NCBI GenBank assembly: GCA_937912045.1
Contig: CALDPI010000066.1
Span: 1 to 6,382 of the forward strand
Reading direction: 5' to 3'
DNA length: 6,382 nt
Source: an uncultured Clostridia bacterium
GTDB lineage: Bacteria; Bacillota; Clostridia; Oscillospirales; Acutalibacteraceae
Shown piece after piece: positions 1 to 6,216 of the stretch; the first letter of the stretch is position 1; each line of letters begins with the position of its first letter. The position numbers and the translations under genes were made by a program. The notes under the pieces are model-generated. The model was not told where the DNA came from and made no database searches. It worked only from the letters and a program-made list of their open reading frames with translations.

Positions 1-1
1 T

Positions 2-1636
2 TTTACCAACACTGACGGCATACGCGAGACGTATTATAACTACAAATATTATTTTGAAATTATAAAGCATGAGGATTACACCGAGGTTAATCCCCTTGGT
101 GACACTGAACCGCAGGATTTAAAAGACTATTACGTTATTGAAGCGTATTTGGAAAAGGATTTTCCCGTGATGGACGAATATTCCTTTATATACGCCATAA
201 TTAGTCTTGGCTTTGCGCTGCGGTTTTGGATTTATCCGATTACCCTTATTTCCTATATTTTGTGCGTTATTTGCTTTATCACACTTATGTGTGTTGCAGG
301 AAGACGGCCGCAGAGTGAGGAAATACACGCAGGGCCCTTGCATCAGGTACCGTTTGATTTGCTGACGGCTGTAATTTTCGGTATATTCCTTTTTGCTTTA
401 TACCTCATTTGCGACGTGTTCTATTCGGGCGAGGTCGTCCTGACGGTTATGCTCTCGATTTTTATACTCTTCTCTGTTTGTGCCACTCTCGGACTTTGTA
501 TGAGCGCGGCGGTGAGAATTAAGGACCGCACACTTATTAAAAAATCGGCTATTGCTTTTATTGTTTTGTTTTTATTAAAGGCTATAAAAGCGGCGGGGAA
601 AGGCATTAAAAAGGTTATAAAACAGATTTGGGTGCTTATAAGAAGCCTGCCGCTTATCTGGCGGACTGTGGCTATTATTGTAGGAATTATTTTTATAGAA
701 TTTTTATGGATACAAAGTTTTTGGTACAGGGCAAATGTTTATCAAATTATTTGGGTTTTGGAAAAAATTATACTTGTGCCGATTACTTTATATGCCGCGC
801 TGTTTTTGCGGCAGTTACAAAAAGGCGGCGAGGCGCTGGCACGGGGTGAGCTTGACTATAAGACCGACACAAAATATATGTTTTGGGACTTTAAGCGCCA
901 CGGTGAAAACCTCAACAGCATATCAAAAGGACTTACGCTGGCGGTTGAGGAGCGCATTAAAAGTGAACGCACCAAGGCAGAGCTGATTACCAACGTATCG
1001 CACGATATTAAGACACCGCTCACCTCGATTATCAACTATGCAGGACTTATAAGCGAAGAGCCCTGTGAAAACGAAAAGCACAAGGAATATTCGGCGGTGC
1101 TTATCAGAAAATCTGAGCATTTAAAGCGGCTGCTTGAGGACCTGGTGGAGATATCAAAGGCGACAACGGGCAACCTTGATATGCAGCTGTCGCCCTGTGA
1201 TGCCGGTGTTCTGCTTACGCAGGTGTCGGGCGAATTTTTGGAAAGGTGTAATCTGGCCGGACTCACGCTTGTTACAAATCAACCATCCGAAAAAATAGGC
1301 ATTTTGGCAGACAGCAGACGAATTTGGCGCGTGTTCCAGAATCTTATGAGCAATGCGTGCAAATATTCACTTCCCGGCTCGCGTGTTTACCTTTCGCTTG
1401 AGAGAGACGGGCAGGACGCTGTATTCACTTTCCGTAACACTTCAAATGCAGAGCTTAATATATCGGCAGATGAGCTTATGGAAAGGTTTGTGCGTGGCGA
1501 CGAATCGAGAACAACCGAAGGAAACGGACTTGGCCTTTCGATTGCAAAGAGCCTGACCGAGCTGCAAAACGGTAAAATGGACATTGTTATCGACGGTGAC
1601 TTGTTCAAGGTTTCTCTGCGGTTTCCGATTTTTTAA
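2..1636 (+). CDS. Membrane sensor histidine kinase, 5' end outside window
   Basis: Sensor kinase of a two-component system; it should autophosphorylate on histidine and pass the phosphate to a response regulator not seen here. The reading frame is open from base 2, giving 544 visible residues, so the TTG at 149 is not the true start. Numbering from the visible end: about 60 residues precede the first membrane span, followed by about six hydrophobic segments (roughly 61-100, 117-172, 219-236, 247-269). A HAMP-like linker follows (about 270-325). The H-box NVSHDIKTPLTS has the phospho-acceptor His at residue 334 (codon 1001-1003). Then come an N-box (FQNLMSNACKYS, about 445-456), an F-box-like LMERFVRGDESR and a G2 box (EGNGLGLSIA). 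The usual DxGxG G1 box is not visible; the equivalent stretch reads FRNTSNAELNIS. The C-terminus is complete. The gene is followed by the sigma-factor promoter, so co-transcription with the downstream genes is possible but not required. Confidence 0.93.
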   Translation, partial: FTNTDGIRETYYNYKYYFEIIKHEDYTEVNPLGDTEPQDLKDYYVIEAYLEKDFPVMDEYSFIYAIISLGFALRFWIYPITLISYILCVICFITLMCVAGRRPQSEEIHAGPLHQVPFDLLTAVIFGIFLFALYLICDVFYSGEVVLTVMLSIFILFSVCATLGLCMSAAVRIKDRTLIKKSAIAFIVLFLLKAIKAAGKGIKKVIKQIWVLIRSLPLIWRTVAIIVGIIFIEFLWIQSFWYRANVYQIIWVLEKIILVPITLYAALFLRQLQKGGEALARGELDYKTDTKYMFWDFKRHGENLNSISKGLTLAVEERIKSERTKAELITNVSHDIKTPLTSIINYAGLISEEPCENEKHKEYSAVLIRKSEHLKRLLEDLVEISKATTGNLDMQLSPCDAGVLLTQVSGEFLERCNLAGLTLVTNQPSEKIGILADSRRIWRVFQNLMSNACKYSLPGSRVYLSLERDGQDAVFTFRNTSNAELNISADELMERFVRGDESRTTEGNGLGLSIAKSLTELQNGKMDIVIDGDLFKVSLRFPIF

Positions 1637-1638
1637 AA

Positions 1639-1662
1639 AATTTTAAGGATTTTTTTAAAATT
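1639..1662. repeat. 8-bp AT-only inverted repeat upstream of sigma gene
   Basis: AATTTTAA at 1639-1646 is matched exactly by TTAAAATT at 1655-1662, separated by 8 bases. It overlaps the -35 region of the predicted sigma-gene promoter. It could be an operator or an AT-rich UP-like element, but in DNA this AT-rich it may be chance. There are no G:C pairs, so it is not a convincing terminator for the kinase gene. Confidence 0.35.
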
Positions 1663-1673
1663 AGTTGTATAAT
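1643..1673 (+). promoter_or_regulatory. Predicted promoter of sigma / membrane protein / serpin unit
   Basis: A perfect TATAAT lies at 1668-1673 in the only gap upstream of the sigma gene. The -35 element is weak: the best candidate is TTAAGG at 1643-1648 with a long 19-base spacer, inside an AT-rich tract. Transcription would begin near 1680, leaving a leader of about 25 bases before the ATG at 1704. The strong -10 suggests recognition by the housekeeping sigma factor. A weak -35 is typical of promoters that need an activator, which would fit control by a response regulator, but no binding site is identified. I see no AAC-type -35 motif that would indicate recognition by an ECF sigma factor. 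Confidence 0.55.
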
Positions 1674-1691
1674 AGATGTAGAACACTTGTC

Positions 1692-1697
1692 AGGGGG
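1692..1697 (+). promoter_or_regulatory. Ribosome binding site fixing the sigma-factor start
   Basis: AGGGGG lies 6 bases before the ATG at 1704. The longer in-frame TTG start at 1665 would overlap the -10 box and has no Shine-Dalgarno sequence, so the ATG is preferred. Confidence 0.75.
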
Positions 1698-1703
1698 CAT
1701 CAT

Positions 1704-2255
1704 ATGGATAACGGTGATTGTAGCTACCGCCGTTTTCTTTCGGGTGATGACGGCGCCTTTGACGATATAATGAGGGAATATTTTGACGGTCTCGTTTTCT
1801 TTGTTAACCGCTACGTAAACGACCTTCACGCCGCAGAGGACATTGCCATTGACGTGTTTTCCTACGTTTTGGTACACAAGACGCGCTATAACTTCAAGGT
1901 GTCGCTCAAGACATATTTATTTATGCTTGGAAAAAGCCGCGCGCTTAACTACATAAAACACAGGAACAGAATTAAAATGGTATCCCTTTGCGAAACGCAC
2001 GGGGACGATGCGGACTATGATGCACTCGCAGGCACCGTTCTTGCCGATGAAAGAAAAAGAGCGGTGAGCGCGGCGCTTGACACGCTGTCTCCCGATATGC
2101 GTGAAGCGGTGCATCTCGTGTATTTTGAGGAGCTTTCGTACTCTGAGGCGGCAAGGGTTATGAAGAAAACACACAAGCAGATTGACAACCTGTTATATCG
2201 CGCCAAAGGGTGCCTTCGAACCGTTTTAGGAAGAGAGGGTGAGCTATTATTATGA
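1704..2255 (+). CDS. ECF-type RNA polymerase sigma factor
   Basis: A 183-residue sigma-70 family protein, the usual size for group IV (extracytoplasmic function) sigma factors, which redirect RNA polymerase to a small stress regulon. Region 2 covers about residues 15-87 and includes the AEDIAIDVF segment (44-52), matching the family's AED-x-x-Q/D-x-x-F pattern, followed by the YLFMLGKSRALNYIK segment. An acidic linker (about 95-115) separates it from region 4 (about 118-172), with LDTLSPDMREAVHLVYFEELSYSEAARVM and a helix-turn-helix ending in IDNLLYRAKGCLR. Region 3 is absent, as expected for an ECF. The start is the ATG after AGGGGG. The 3' end overlaps the next gene by four bases (ATGA), the standard arrangement for a sigma factor and its regulator. 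The target promoter cannot be deduced here; the downstream serpin is the obvious candidate member of the regulon. Confidence 0.9.
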   Translation: MDNGDCSYRRFLSGDDGAFDDIMREYFDGLVFFVNRYVNDLHAAEDIAIDVFSYVLVHKTRYNFKVSLKTYLFMLGKSRALNYIKHRNRIKMVSLCETHGDDADYDALAGTVLADERKRAVSAALDTLSPDMREAVHLVYFEELSYSEAARVMKKTHKQIDNLLYRAKGCLRTVLGREGELLL

Positions 2256-2836
2256 GAAGCTTTGAAGAACGCAAGGCAGAGGTTTTACTGCGGAGTGAAC
2301 AAAGAATTGCCGCAGCAAAGAAGACAAAACGAAGAATTTTTACCATATGCACACTCTGTTTTGTGTGCATAGCGAGTCTTTCGGTTATGTTTTTGCCCGA
2401 TATGTTTGCAAAGGATAAGGGAGCTGCTTCTGATATTGACTATTACAACGAAGCGGACGAGTTTGATGAGTATACAACCGACACGGCCAACGGCTCGCTT
2501 ACGTCCTCATTTAGTGCCTTAAATGTTAAAACTGCTGACGGAGAAACAAAAACAAGCGAGGACGATGACGTCATTTTGGACGTTTATCACGCAATTCGCG
2601 CAATTACCGAAAACTCGAAAGCAGGCGGTATAAAAAGCGAGCCGTCCGACAAGGGTGCTGACCCAAACTATAAAGGCTCAGAGGACCCTTGCAGCATAGT
2701 TTTCCAGCTGCGTTACGGGGGCACCGTTTCGTACACGCTTGAAGGCGATATTTTAACAAATGAAAAAACGGGCGAAAAATTTTCGTTATCCGATACGGAG
2801 GCTAAAAAACTAAAGGAAACTTTAAATTTTAAGTAG
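2252..2836 (+). CDS. Single-pass membrane protein, putative anti-sigma factor
   Basis: A 194-residue protein with a short, basic and charged N-terminus (1-28, rich in K, R and E), one strong membrane span (about 29-49) and an outside region of about 145 residues. The outside part begins with an acidic, Tyr/Asp/Glu-rich low-complexity stretch (about 60-80) and ends in a small folded-looking domain (about 146-192) with alternating strands, FQLRYGGTVSYTLEGD, and a terminal helix. The start ATG overlaps the sigma-factor stop (ATGA), implying translational coupling. Position and N-in/C-out topology suggest it restrains the sigma factor and senses something outside the membrane. However, I see no zinc-binding HxxxCxxC motif or other known anti-sigma domain, and the cytoplasmic part is only about 28 residues. 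It could equally be an unrelated envelope protein. I do not recognise the outer domain. Confidence 0.6.
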   Translation: MRSFEERKAEVLLRSEQRIAAAKKTKRRIFTICTLCFVCIASLSVMFLPDMFAKDKGAASDIDYYNEADEFDEYTTDTANGSLTSSFSALNVKTADGETKTSEDDDVILDVYHAIRAITENSKAGGIKSEPSDKGADPNYKGSEDPCSIVFQLRYGGTVSYTLEGDILTNEKTGEKFSLSDTEAKKLKETLNFK

Positions 2837-2846
2837 AGGTGACAGC

Positions 2847-4094
2847 ATGAAAAGAAGGCATATGTTACTTGGTTTGGTAAGTATTTTACTTGTTTGCACA
2901 ATGGCTTTGGGCACTGTAGGCTGTGGTATGACGGCGAGTGCTTCTGACCTGATGAACGGCATTAAGGCTAACAAGGTTAATAAAATCACGCTCACCGATG
3001 ATTTTTTAAATGCACAGGCGGATTTTTACTCTAAGCTGTTTGACGAGATTTACAGGGTATCCGAAAGCAAAAACGTCGTTATCTCTCCCCTTTCCATTCA
3101 ATTAGCCCTCGCTATGACCGCAAACGGCGCAAAGGGTGACACGCTTTCTGAGATGGAACAACTGCTGGGAAACGGTATGGATATTGATTTGCTTTCTCGG
3201 TATCTTTATTCCTACACTTCTTCCCTGCCGTCAGACAAAAATGCAAAGCTTTCGATTGCAAACGCTATATGGTTTAATGACAGCGACGGTTTTCCTGCTG
3301 TTAAGGAAAGCTTTTTACAAAAGAATGCAGATTTCTTCGGCGCAGGACTATACAAGCAGCCGTTTGACAGCAAGGCCTTAGACGATATTAATACCTGGGT
3401 CAGCAAAAACACCGATGGCTTAATTGATAAGATGCTTGATGATATTGACCCCGGCACACTGATGTTTCTTATAAACGCAATTTGCTTTGATGCCAAGTGG
3501 AAGATGAAATACGAGCCTGAACATATAATTGAAGATAAATTCACATCACTTGACGGCAAAATTCAGGATGCCGAATTTATGCATTCAGGTGTGAACGCAT
3601 ATCTCAGTGATGGAAAAGCAACGGGATTTATCAAAAACTATGCAGGTGATAAATATAGCTTTGCAGCGCTTCTTCCGAACGAAGACGTTATGCTTGACGA
3701 ATATATAAGCACGCTTAAAACCACGTTAAGAGATACGCTTAAAAATGCAGAAAGTGCCGCGGTTTCGGCTTATATTCCAAAGTTCAGTTTTGATTACGGC
3801 ATACGACTTAACGAGGTTTTGTCGGCACTGTCGATGGAAAAAGCATTTTCGGGACAGGCGGATTTTTCGGGCATTTGTGATGCAGGGCTTTATATTAGCA
3901 AGGTACTGCACAAGGCCAAAATAACCGTTGGTGAGGAGGGCACAAAGGCTGCCGCCGCGACAAGTGTTGAGGTTAAATGTATGGGCGCCTTTGTCGAAGA
4001 AAAGGTTGTTCGCCTTGACAGGCCGTTTGTCTATATGATTATTGATAACGAAAACCAGTTGCCGATATTTATGGGTACTGTGACAGAGTTTTAA
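2847..4094 (+). CDS. Lipoprotein serpin (serine protease inhibitor), predicted inhibitory
   Basis: A 415-residue serpin, a suicide inhibitor that traps serine (sometimes cysteine) proteases when its reactive loop is cut. The N-terminus has MKRR, a hydrophobic core and a lipobox-like TVGC with Cys26 as the lipidation site, so the protein should be anchored outside the membrane; Thr at -3 is not the ideal Leu. A linker (27-50) precedes a complete serpin fold (about 51-415). Family landmarks are NVVISPLSIQLALAM (76-90), NAIWF (139-143), INTWVSKNTDGLIDKML (181-197), LINAICFDAKW (208-218), SFAALLP (271-277), the ISKVLHKAKITVGEEGTKAA region (350-369) and the C-terminal RPFVYMIID...PIFMG. The hinge E363-E364-G365-T366-K367-AAAA-T372 fits inhibitory serpins. 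By alignment from the hinge, P1-P1' is Met379-Gly380 with Cys378 at P2. AGAGGTGA precedes the ATG, and the gene lies 10 bases after the membrane-protein gene, so it is co-transcribed with the sigma factor. Confidence 0.95.
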   Translation: MKRRHMLLGLVSILLVCTMALGTVGCGMTASASDLMNGIKANKVNKITLTDDFLNAQADFYSKLFDEIYRVSESKNVVISPLSIQLALAMTANGAKGDTLSEMEQLLGNGMDIDLLSRYLYSYTSSLPSDKNAKLSIANAIWFNDSDGFPAVKESFLQKNADFFGAGLYKQPFDSKALDDINTWVSKNTDGLIDKMLDDIDPGTLMFLINAICFDAKWKMKYEPEHIIEDKFTSLDGKIQDAEFMHSGVNAYLSDGKATGFIKNYAGDKYSFAALLPNEDVMLDEYISTLKTTLRDTLKNAESAAVSAYIPKFSFDYGIRLNEVLSALSMEKAFSGQADFSGICDAGLYISKVLHKAKITVGEEGTKAAAATSVEVKCMGAFVEEKVVRLDRPFVYMIIDNENQLPIFMGTVTEF

Positions 4095-4100
4095 GGCACA

Positions 4101-4132
4101 AAAAAATCCACTCCGTTTGGAGTGGATTTTTT
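4101..4132. terminator. Bidirectional Rho-independent terminator
   Basis: TCCACTCC (4107-4114) pairs perfectly with GGAGTGGA (4119-4126) around a GTTT loop. Flanking A-runs (4101-4106) and T-runs (4127-4132) extend the pairing to 14 bp. The T-run serves the plus-strand serpin unit and the A-run becomes a T-run for the minus-strand antiporter operon. The hairpin fills the 44-base gap between the two convergent genes. Confidence 0.93.
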
Positions 4133-4138
4133 ATTTGA

Positions 4139-5170
4139 TTAAACTATCTTCAATGCAATCAATACCTGTAGTACTACGAATGCTACATAGATGCAAAGTA
4201 GAGTTATACCCTGCCAACGGCGAAGTTTGCCTTTGAAGATTGTGGGCAACGTCATTAAAGCCATTACGCCGACCATAAGCGGTATTTCGATAATTTGTGA
4301 AGTGTTAAACCCAAAAAGTTTACTGCCTTCAGGAATAACGAAGGGTGAAATTGTTACCGCGGCACCCGATACCAACACCAAATTGAAGATATTGGCACCG
4401 ATGATATTACCGAGTGACAATGCACCGTGTCCTTTAAGAAGTGCAGTAACCGCTGTTACAAGTTCGGGAAGTGACGTGCAAAGGGCTACAACCGTAACAC
4501 CTACAACCTCTGTAGGAATTCCCGCCATGGTTGCCAATGAAACCGAAGAACCCTCTAACATATCGGCACCGACAGCAATTAAAGCGGCGCTTATAACAAG
4601 CATAATAATATCCTTTATAAACTTGGCGTTTGAAGATGTTTCTTCTTCCTCACCCTCCTGCTTTTCAACAGGATTTTTGAAACCACTATAAATAGTGGAA
4701 GCCATATAAATGCCGAAAACTATAAGCATTATTATTCCGAGCCATCTGTCAAAACGTCCAAATAAATATGCCGCAACCATATAAATAGCCGCCGAAACAA
4801 AGAAGAAAATTACAGGTGTGATAACCGCTTTTTTGTTTACCGGTGCGGGACGGATTGCAATAGTAAGTGCTGCAATCAACGCAGTATTACAAATTATTGA
4901 ACCTATAGCATTTCCGTATGCGATTGCGCCGTTATTGTTCACAGCCGCCGTAACCGACACCATTACTTCGGGCAACGTTGTGCCTATTGATACAACGGTG
5001 GCACCAATAATAATTTCCGGAACGTGAAAACGCTTGGCAATGCCAACAGCGCTATCCACGAACCAATCTCCGCCCTTTATCAGTAGTAAAACTCCGACAG
5101 CGAACAAAAGAAGTGAACCCCAAATGCCATCGGTCAATCCGTTATACCACGCAAAGAATTGTTCTATCAT
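4139..5170 (-). CDS. Sodium/calcium antiporter, CaCA family (YrbG-like)
   Basis: A 343-residue inner-membrane exchanger, the usual length for bacterial CaCA proteins, expected to swap calcium for sodium or protons. About ten hydrophobic spans form two inverted halves, each with an alpha repeat. The first repeat covers about 54-97, with GTTLPE at 63-68 and GNAIGSIICN at 86-95. The second covers about 222-265, with CTSLPE at 231-236 and GNIIGANIFN at 254-263. Glu68 and Glu236 correspond to the ion-binding glutamates of the family. An acidic loop (about 170-177, EKQEGEEEE) sits between the halves, where regulatory loops lie in this family. The start ATG follows AGAGG at a good distance. It lies 21 bases downstream of the KDG kinase gene and is probably the last gene of that operon, ending at the shared terminator. 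The ion preference cannot be read from the sequence. Confidence 0.92.
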   Translation of the reverse strand: MIEQFFAWYNGLTDGIWGSLLLFAVGVLLLIKGGDWFVDSAVGIAKRFHVPEIIIGATVVSIGTTLPEVMVSVTAAVNNNGAIAYGNAIGSIICNTALIAALTIAIRPAPVNKKAVITPVIFFFVSAAIYMVAAYLFGRFDRWLGIIMLIVFGIYMASTIYSGFKNPVEKQEGEEEETSSNAKFIKDIIMLVISAALIAVGADMLEGSSVSLATMAGIPTEVVGVTVVALCTSLPELVTAVTALLKGHGALSLGNIIGANIFNLVLVSGAAVTISPFVIPEGSKLFGFNTSQIIEIPLMVGVMALMTLPTIFKGKLRRWQGITLLCIYVAFVVLQVLIALKIV

Positions 5171-5191
5171 CGTTAAACCTCTTTATTAAAT

Positions 5192-6214
5192 TTATCTTTG
5201 TACGCGGCCGCTTCCGTCGCCGCCTGCCAATTTTTCGACCTCTGCTACCGACACTCTGTTATAGTCTCCCTCTATCGAGTGCTTGAGTGCTGATGCGGCA
5301 ACCGCAAACTCGATTGCGTCCTTTGAGGACTTGCCTGAAAGAAGAGCATAAATCAGTCCGCCGCCGAAGCTATCGCCACCGCCAACTCGGTCGACAATGT
5401 GCAGATGGTATGATTTTGAGAAATAGAAGTCCTCACCGTCATAAAGCATACCTGCCCAGTCGTTATCACTTGCGGAAATGGAGGAACGAAGGGTTATGGC
5501 AACCTTTTCAAAACCAAATTTGTCTGCGAGCTGCTTTGCAACGCTCTTATATCCCTCGTGGTTAAGCTTACCACCGTAGATATCGGTGTTTTCCGCCTCG
5601 ATACCGAATACGTCCTTTGCGTCCTCCTCGTTGGAGATGCAGACGTCAACGTACTGACAAAGCTCGGTCATTGCGGCGCGAGCCTCTTCCCTCGTCCAGA
5701 GCTTACCTCTGTAGTTGAGGTCACACGAAATCTTAACGCCCTTTGCCTTTGCGGCAACACATGCCTCTTTGCAGATTTCTACAACGTTGGGTCCAAGGGC
5801 AGGTGTGATGCCTGTGAAGTGGAACCAATCGGCGCCCTCAAAAATTTTATCCCAATCAAAATCTTCCTTTGTTGCCTGCTGAATTGCGGAATATTTGCGG
5901 TCATAAATGCAGACCGAGCCGCGCTGTGAAGCACCTTTTTCAAGGAAATAAATACCTACGCGCTCACCGCCGCGGGTGATATTGCTTGTATCGACGCCGA
6001 AATAGCGAAGTGAATCAACAGCCGCCTGACCGATTGCGTGTTTAGGAAGCTTTGTTACATAGGCGCTATCAAGGCCATAGTTTGCAAGGCTTACTGCAAC
6101 GTTTGCCTCGCCGCCGCCAAAGGTGGCCTGCATCTGGTCGTTTTGCAAAAACCTGTAATATCCGCTGGGGGCGAGTCTTAACATAAGCTCGCCAAAAGTT
6201 ACAACTCTGCTCAT
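5192..6214 (-). CDS. kdgK: 2-keto-3-deoxygluconate kinase (PfkB family)
   Basis: A 340-residue PfkB/ribokinase-fold sugar kinase, predicted to phosphorylate 2-keto-3-deoxygluconate with ATP to give KDPG in the cytoplasm. The N-terminal part has TFGELMLRLAP (6-16) and the glycine-rich FGGGEANVAVSLANYG (32-47), the family's first signature. SCDLNYRGKLW (163-173) is a segment typical of KDG kinases. The second signature, DRVGGGDSFGGGLIYALLSG (275-294), carries the catalytic base Asp281; the anion-hole motif is GGGD where many relatives have GAGD. The C-terminus ends GGDGSGRVQR. The upstream gene is the KDPG aldolase, which uses the product of this reaction, and that strongly supports KDG as substrate over fructose or ribose. 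Its GGAGGG ribosome binding site lies within the last codons of the aldolase gene, suggesting coupled translation. Confidence 0.9.
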   Translation of the reverse strand: MSRVVTFGELMLRLAPSGYYRFLQNDQMQATFGGGEANVAVSLANYGLDSAYVTKLPKHAIGQAAVDSLRYFGVDTSNITRGGERVGIYFLEKGASQRGSVCIYDRKYSAIQQATKEDFDWDKIFEGADWFHFTGITPALGPNVVEICKEACVAAKAKGVKISCDLNYRGKLWTREEARAAMTELCQYVDVCISNEEDAKDVFGIEAENTDIYGGKLNHEGYKSVAKQLADKFGFEKVAITLRSSISASDNDWAGMLYDGEDFYFSKSYHLHIVDRVGGGDSFGGGLIYALLSGKSSKDAIEFAVAASALKHSIEGDYNRVSVAEVEKLAGGDGSGRVQR

Positions 6215-6216
6215 AA

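Noticed and set aside
1629..1662. AT-rich hairpin after the kinase as an intrinsic terminator
   Set aside because: The stem contains no G:C pairs and would be too unstable; treated as a possible promoter element instead.
1665..1703. Longer sigma-factor start at TTG 1665 (13 extra residues)
   Set aside because: It overlaps the TATAAT box, has no Shine-Dalgarno sequence, and the ATG at 1704 follows AGGGGG at correct spacing and begins where the family homology begins.
1605..2370. Several minus-strand reading frames across the sigma-factor and membrane-protein genes
   Set aside because: They are antisense to clearly coding sequence, give compositionally odd proteins with no recognisable motifs, and lack ribosome binding sites.
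4191..5027. Plus-strand reading frames of 166 and 69 codons opposite the antiporter gene
   Set aside because: They mirror the hydrophobic repeat-bearing antiporter on the other strand; the antiporter has unmistakable family motifs, so these are shadows.
5287..5929. Plus-strand frames of 92 and 123 codons opposite the KDG kinase
   Set aside because: They are antisense to a well-conserved kinase, with no motifs or start signals of their own.
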